Source: Sipunculus nudus
Taxonomy: Eukaryota > Annelida > Sipuncula > Golfingiida > Sipunculidae
DNA length: 64,000 bases
Direction of reading: 5' to 3'
Assembly: GCA_026874595.1 (NCBI GenBank)
Contig: CM049318.1
Location: 20,867,456-20,931,455, forward strand
Shown: piece after piece, positions 59,901 to 64,000 of the stretch
Layout: each line of letters begins with the position of its first letter
Numbering within the stretch: position 1 is the stretch's first letter
Translations under genes and position numbers: made by a program
Notes under the pieces: model-generated
Database searches by the model: none
The model's input: only the letters and a program-made list of their open reading frames with translations
What the model was told of the DNA's origin: nothing

Positions 59901-62444
59901 TGCTTATTAAAAACTTATTTCACCAGTGCCTGTACTGAACTTATCAAATAAGTTTGATTTCAAACAGTGTGCAAACCAACTAGATCTGATAAATTTGCTG
60001 TATACTTTTTACAGACTTGTATGAAAAATAGCATATATTAAACCTTTGAAATATCATTAACCTACCAAAGGTAACCAGTATCTGTATACTTTAGTGTCTT
60101 TTGTAAGCATCATTTCCTCTGTGATCATTCAGTGCAGGTGTTAAGAAGCTTTCTCTAGTTGCATTAAACCAGCTGTACCCATCACGTGCATGTTTTTTTT
60201 AAACCTTATTCAGTTCATATCCTCTAGTAAACCTTGTATTTGAAATATTAGTGATGACAGTTAACCCTGAACGCTATTTTCAGAACCTGGTGTGGCAACA
60301 GGATAAGTGCTTCTGTATAATATGTTGTATTTTTCAACGGCCATTTCGTTGTTTCGTTTGCATTTGTATGAGCCATGACGTGGCTGATCCCAAGGTGCTG
60401 CTGTGTGTGTAAACAACGGTTACTTGTGTCCAGCACACAGACATTCACATACTGTCGTGCATTTTTTGGCCCATTGAGCACCTGAGACCATATGAGGTCG
60501 GGTGAATTGATTATTTCTTGACAACTACTTATGTTAGTAAAGCTTTACCCAACAAGATTAAATTTTTTACCCCTAGTGTTGTATTTATTTCAATACAGCA
60601 GATTATTTCATTATGTTTATGAGAAATAATGCTTTTACAAAGCCAGATGTAATAATCATTACACAGGGTGACTTTCATTCACAAAAGCAGGCAAGTGGGC
60701 CACACCTCCCCGTACCAACTGAAGATTATATCCAGATCATATTCCTTTTTTGTAGGATTCATCTTTCATATTAGTTCCAAAGTCCTACACCAGGTATCTG
60801 TGCCAGTAGCATTTCTTCTCAACTGTTTGAGAACCAAGAGATAGGAAAAATTTCTTTCAGCCTCGATAGCAACATCTGTTCACAAAATATATTTTGCCTC
60901 CGTACATTATTTTGTTAGATACATTGTACAAATAGATACATGTATAGAAGCCACAGATAGACTTAGGGGAAGACTGAAGGTGACCTCTGTCTGGTTGTTG
61001 CTCCAAATTTCAGTCAGGCATCCCTTCCTGCATCTCCCAAAACTTTAGAGAAAATCATCTGTAACTTTGTGCGATACACCATACTCAAACAAATAGGAGA
61101 TATGATATGCAAAGGTGAAGATACGACCTCTGTCCAACTTTGTTTTTGATGCAAGATACACCAGAAAGTGCAGCCGAGTGTGAGAACTTCAGATGTGTGT
61201 CTGTTGACGTAGGATGTTTATTCATGACAGCGTGTAGGGGTACGAGGTCACTGAGTACATCAGAGCTCACCCAGTGACATTTGAGACGTTTACTGAACCT
61301 ATGAGCGAGCACATGGCCAGTGCTGAAGGGCTGAGGCTGGCAGCATCACTGTCAGCCATGTAGTACCAGGGGCCGGTCTCATGTAGTGGATGGCCAACGT
61401 GCACTTTCTCCGGAGGTTCATGCCGCAGCATGCAACCACACTGTAGGTCTGGTCGGCCATGACGGCTAAAAAACAAGGGTCATGAGACCACACCGACCAC
61501 AAACCTACGACAACGGCGCTAAAATGACGGGAAATTCTAACGTGTAACATGCCATGTTGCATTGCAGTAAAGTAGACCGGGAAGTTACATAGGAAACAAA
61601 GAGTCCTACATGAGAGCTGTCAGTCAGCCAGCCCGGCACAGTGCTGCATTTTTCTGTCGTAACACCAACAGGACCTAGGGAAGGCTGGTTTATTTTTGTC
61701 ACCAGAAAGTTTGGTTATTTGTGGAATACTTGTTTTTCATTGAACACCGGTGTTAGGATACATGACGCTATTTTGGACAGTCATCTGGTGAGTAGTAGTT
61801 TGAATGTAAAGTGAACATTGAAATTCACCCATGTGACAGAATGATTCTGTTAGACAATGCAGAATTTACACTCGTTTAGATATTTGAGTTGTTCTTGTTT
61901 CATGATCTTTCAGGTACATATTAAGTCAGTTCATATAACTTAGAGTAAAGTCAGATCAGGGAAATGTTATATCATTTGCACAGTAACATAATGATGACTT
62001 GATAAAAGTTGTCAGATTTATCAAGACTAGTTTATGAGTAAAACTCCAAAGATGTTTCATTTAAATATGCCAGCAGCTCAGATTGGCCATTTTCTATTAT
62101 ATTCATCTTTGAGTGTAGCTCTGTTATTAGATCTGGTGCTTCCAGATAGTTTATAGCTTTCCCATTTAATGTTATAGGGTCTATAAGACTACTGTACCAT
62201 TGCCTTTCTGGATTTGGGTTTGAATCTGACAATAGTATCCTTCATTGAATGACAGAGAGGTGTTAAATTAATGTGGGAGAGGTCTTGAATTTTTTATATG
62301 AATATGCATCAGTCTGAGTTTGGCACAGAGATGAAATATTATTATTTTGGGACTTGAAATGACAGTATGTATTTGCCATAGGTATGGTCTGTAATCTCCA
62401 AAGGAAATTTCAGTTTGTTGAAAACACTATCATGGTTAGGATAA

Positions 62445-62475
62445 GGGGGGGGGGGGGGGAGGGGGAGAGGGGTTG
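62445..62475. repeat. Poly-G run (15) in a G-rich stretch
   Basis: Fifteen G followed by AGGGGGAGAGGGGTTGAGGG, which offers several G-tracts for quadruplex formation. Confidence 0.85.
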
Positions 62476-63884
62476 AGGGCATGTGGTAGAAGAAGCATCT
62501 GTATTGTTGCAAGATACTGTGACTGATTGAAAGTTCTGCAAAACTCATTGAAGGTTCTGCAAAACTCTCATCTTTTGAACAGAACGTAATTGTTCACAGA
62601 TTGAACTATAATCTCTGTATAGGTTCACTGATGAAGATGAGAATCAGAAAGGGGTCAATCAGTGCAAAGATGTAACAAATACATGACACTACATTGGGTT
62701 CTTAAGAGTCTTGGGTAGAGACTATGGTTGGCTTACTAAGTCAATTCCTTAACATTAGAGCATGCTGAACTAAGTGCTGTTACCTTGTGTTGTCATCGAG
62801 TTGCGCCTGTTTGTTGAACATTTCCGTAAGATTATAATAAAAAAGGTGAAAATGTCTGTAGTGGATTTTAGCAGGCTGCTTGGTTTTAAATGGCTGGCTG
62901 GTTGGAGAAATATTTATTTTGGCCAAGGTTCAACAGTTATATAGATAAAAATATATTTCTCATATAGAATTCTCAACAGCCCTCTGCCAACCTCAAAAAT
63001 GTACCTGAGGTAGTCGGTTTGTCAACAATAATAATGTCATGATGAGGGATATTCTTAAAAAAATTGGAGCAGTTTCGGAGAATGACACCAGCTCTGAAAC
63101 ATGTATATCACTTAGACAGTCGTCAGTTTATTCGGAATTTGAGTCTTTTGTTATTTGCCCTAGTTGCGGTTGTGGTTTACCGACTTGAAATAAAAAAGTC
63201 AGTAAAGCCATCAGTAAATATTGTGGTCAGGATGGTGTAGACATTACTAGTTGTTAAACAGACAACTTCAGAATTCAGTGTTTTCTATGATCAGTGTTTT
63301 CTATGGAGGGGAAAGGGGTTTAGGGCAGGGTAAGACAGTTTGGCTGCAGTGGGGGTATCAGCACTTCTGTTCCGTGTTAATCAGATAACATGTACATATC
63401 TGGGTTTTGGGGATATAGATTTTTTATGTCTCACTCATGTGTATCCTTTTAACTACATGTGCTTGTCTTTACAAACACTTAATGTTCCCTGTCTCTTATT
63501 ATGAACATGCTTTATCAGATTTGACAAAATTTCAGTCCAAGTCTGAAATATTACTTTTCTTCATTTATTTATCTTCTGTTTCACTACTTTGCAGGAATGT
63601 TGGCAGATTTGTGTAACAAAAAAAAAAGGTCCCACAACTGCAACTGGTGTTAATAATCATATCATCATGACATTATAACATCTGAACACCCATTTTCTCA
63701 GACCTTGATTCAGAGGTCAGGCCCTTAACCTTTCTTATGAATAATTCATGAAACCATCTGACCAATCAGGATACTTCACCTGTGATTAAAAGAGAAGGAC
63801 CAGCTGATTGATGGATTATGACTTAGAGTTAACACAGTGAGTGTTCATGGACAAAGTATGTATTTTCCAGCAGTGGGGATCTCT

Positions 63885-64000
63885 ATTGCCCCTGCCTGGA
63901 GGGTATGTGTACATTCTCTTTGTGTGTTTGTGTGTTTGTTCACAACAGAACTCGCGCAGTCATTTAACAGAATTGCAAAAAAAATTTCAGGGTATTTCAG
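63885..64000 (-). repeat. Dispersed repeat, inverted copy cut by window edge
   Basis: Read on the minus strand this gives CTGAAATACCCTGAAATTT, then GTTGTGAACAAACACACA, matching the right part of the copies at 55.7 and 56.6 kb. It continues past 64000. Confidence 0.65.

Larger units (their letters stand above)
49702..64000 (+). other. Intron 3 (partial, more than 14 kb)
   Basis: Begins GTGAGT after the microexon and runs past the window edge. It contains a poly-C/poly-G element, an ERE-like repeat, three copies of a dispersed repeat and a poly-G run. The stretches 49.8-52.7, 53.1-55.3, 57.0-62.4 and 62.5-63.8 kb are AT-rich without recognisable exons or repeats. Confidence 0.55.

Noticed and set aside
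63593-63640. TTTGCAG acceptor and possible next exon
   Set aside because: The following text runs into a poly-A tract and stops at once in the required phase; no PDZ similarity.

Overview
The window looks like animal nuclear DNA, most likely from a mollusc. It is AT-rich and almost entirely non-coding, with GT-AG exons separated by very long introns. Its interspersed repeats match types I associate with bivalves and gastropods: short non-autonomous elements with a GTCY microsatellite near one end, a tandem-repeat core and a terminal hairpin; a tRNA-derived SINE; and a pogo-type DNA transposon. Nothing bacterial, viral or CRISPR-like was seen.

The only host gene I can support is the 5' part of an ARHGAP21/ARHGAP23-type Rho GTPase-activating protein on the + strand. 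Exon A (11810-11900) carries a short 5'UTR, a four-codon upstream ORF and the first six codons. Exon B (23912-24040, 43 codons) encodes the start of the PDZ domain with the signature GFGFTLRHFIVYPP. A microexon (49671-49701, or ending at 49689) continues in phase. The rest of the protein (remaining PDZ, PH, RhoGAP) must lie beyond 64000. Introns are about 12.0 kb, 25.6 kb and more than 14 kb.

The introns are packed with mobile DNA. Intron 1 holds a 91-bp triplication, two SINE copies with target-site duplications, and a 2.75-kb DINE-1/pearl-like element. Intron 2 holds a 2.6-kb pogo/Tigger-type transposon with TIRs, a TA duplication and a transposase ORF; a 276-bp almost perfect palindrome lies inside it. 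It also holds a TA-flanked MITE, four more DINE/pearl-like elements (35637-39116, 41228-42398, 42399-44832, 45136-45680), a core-only fragment (46325-46995), and a 2.17-kb foldback element whose ~0.5-kb arms are built from palindromic CTAGGCGAG modules (47203-49370). Intron 3 holds a poly-C/poly-G element, an estrogen-response-element-like repeat, and three copies of a dispersed repeat also seen at 13.8 kb.

The most notable non-gene signal is the density of nuclear-receptor binding motifs in the repeats: about 19 periodic DR1-like sites (AGGTCAAAGGTCA) in a hierarchical 145/290/~573-bp array, further copies in a neighbouring element, and a perfect inverted AGGTCAnnnTGACCT at 55370-55384. The second is the structural series of DINE/pearl-like elements, which share an end rule: a hairpin followed by CTAGTT or CTTGTT. 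The region 1-11809 has no supported gene and may be upstream sequence or a 5'UTR intron.
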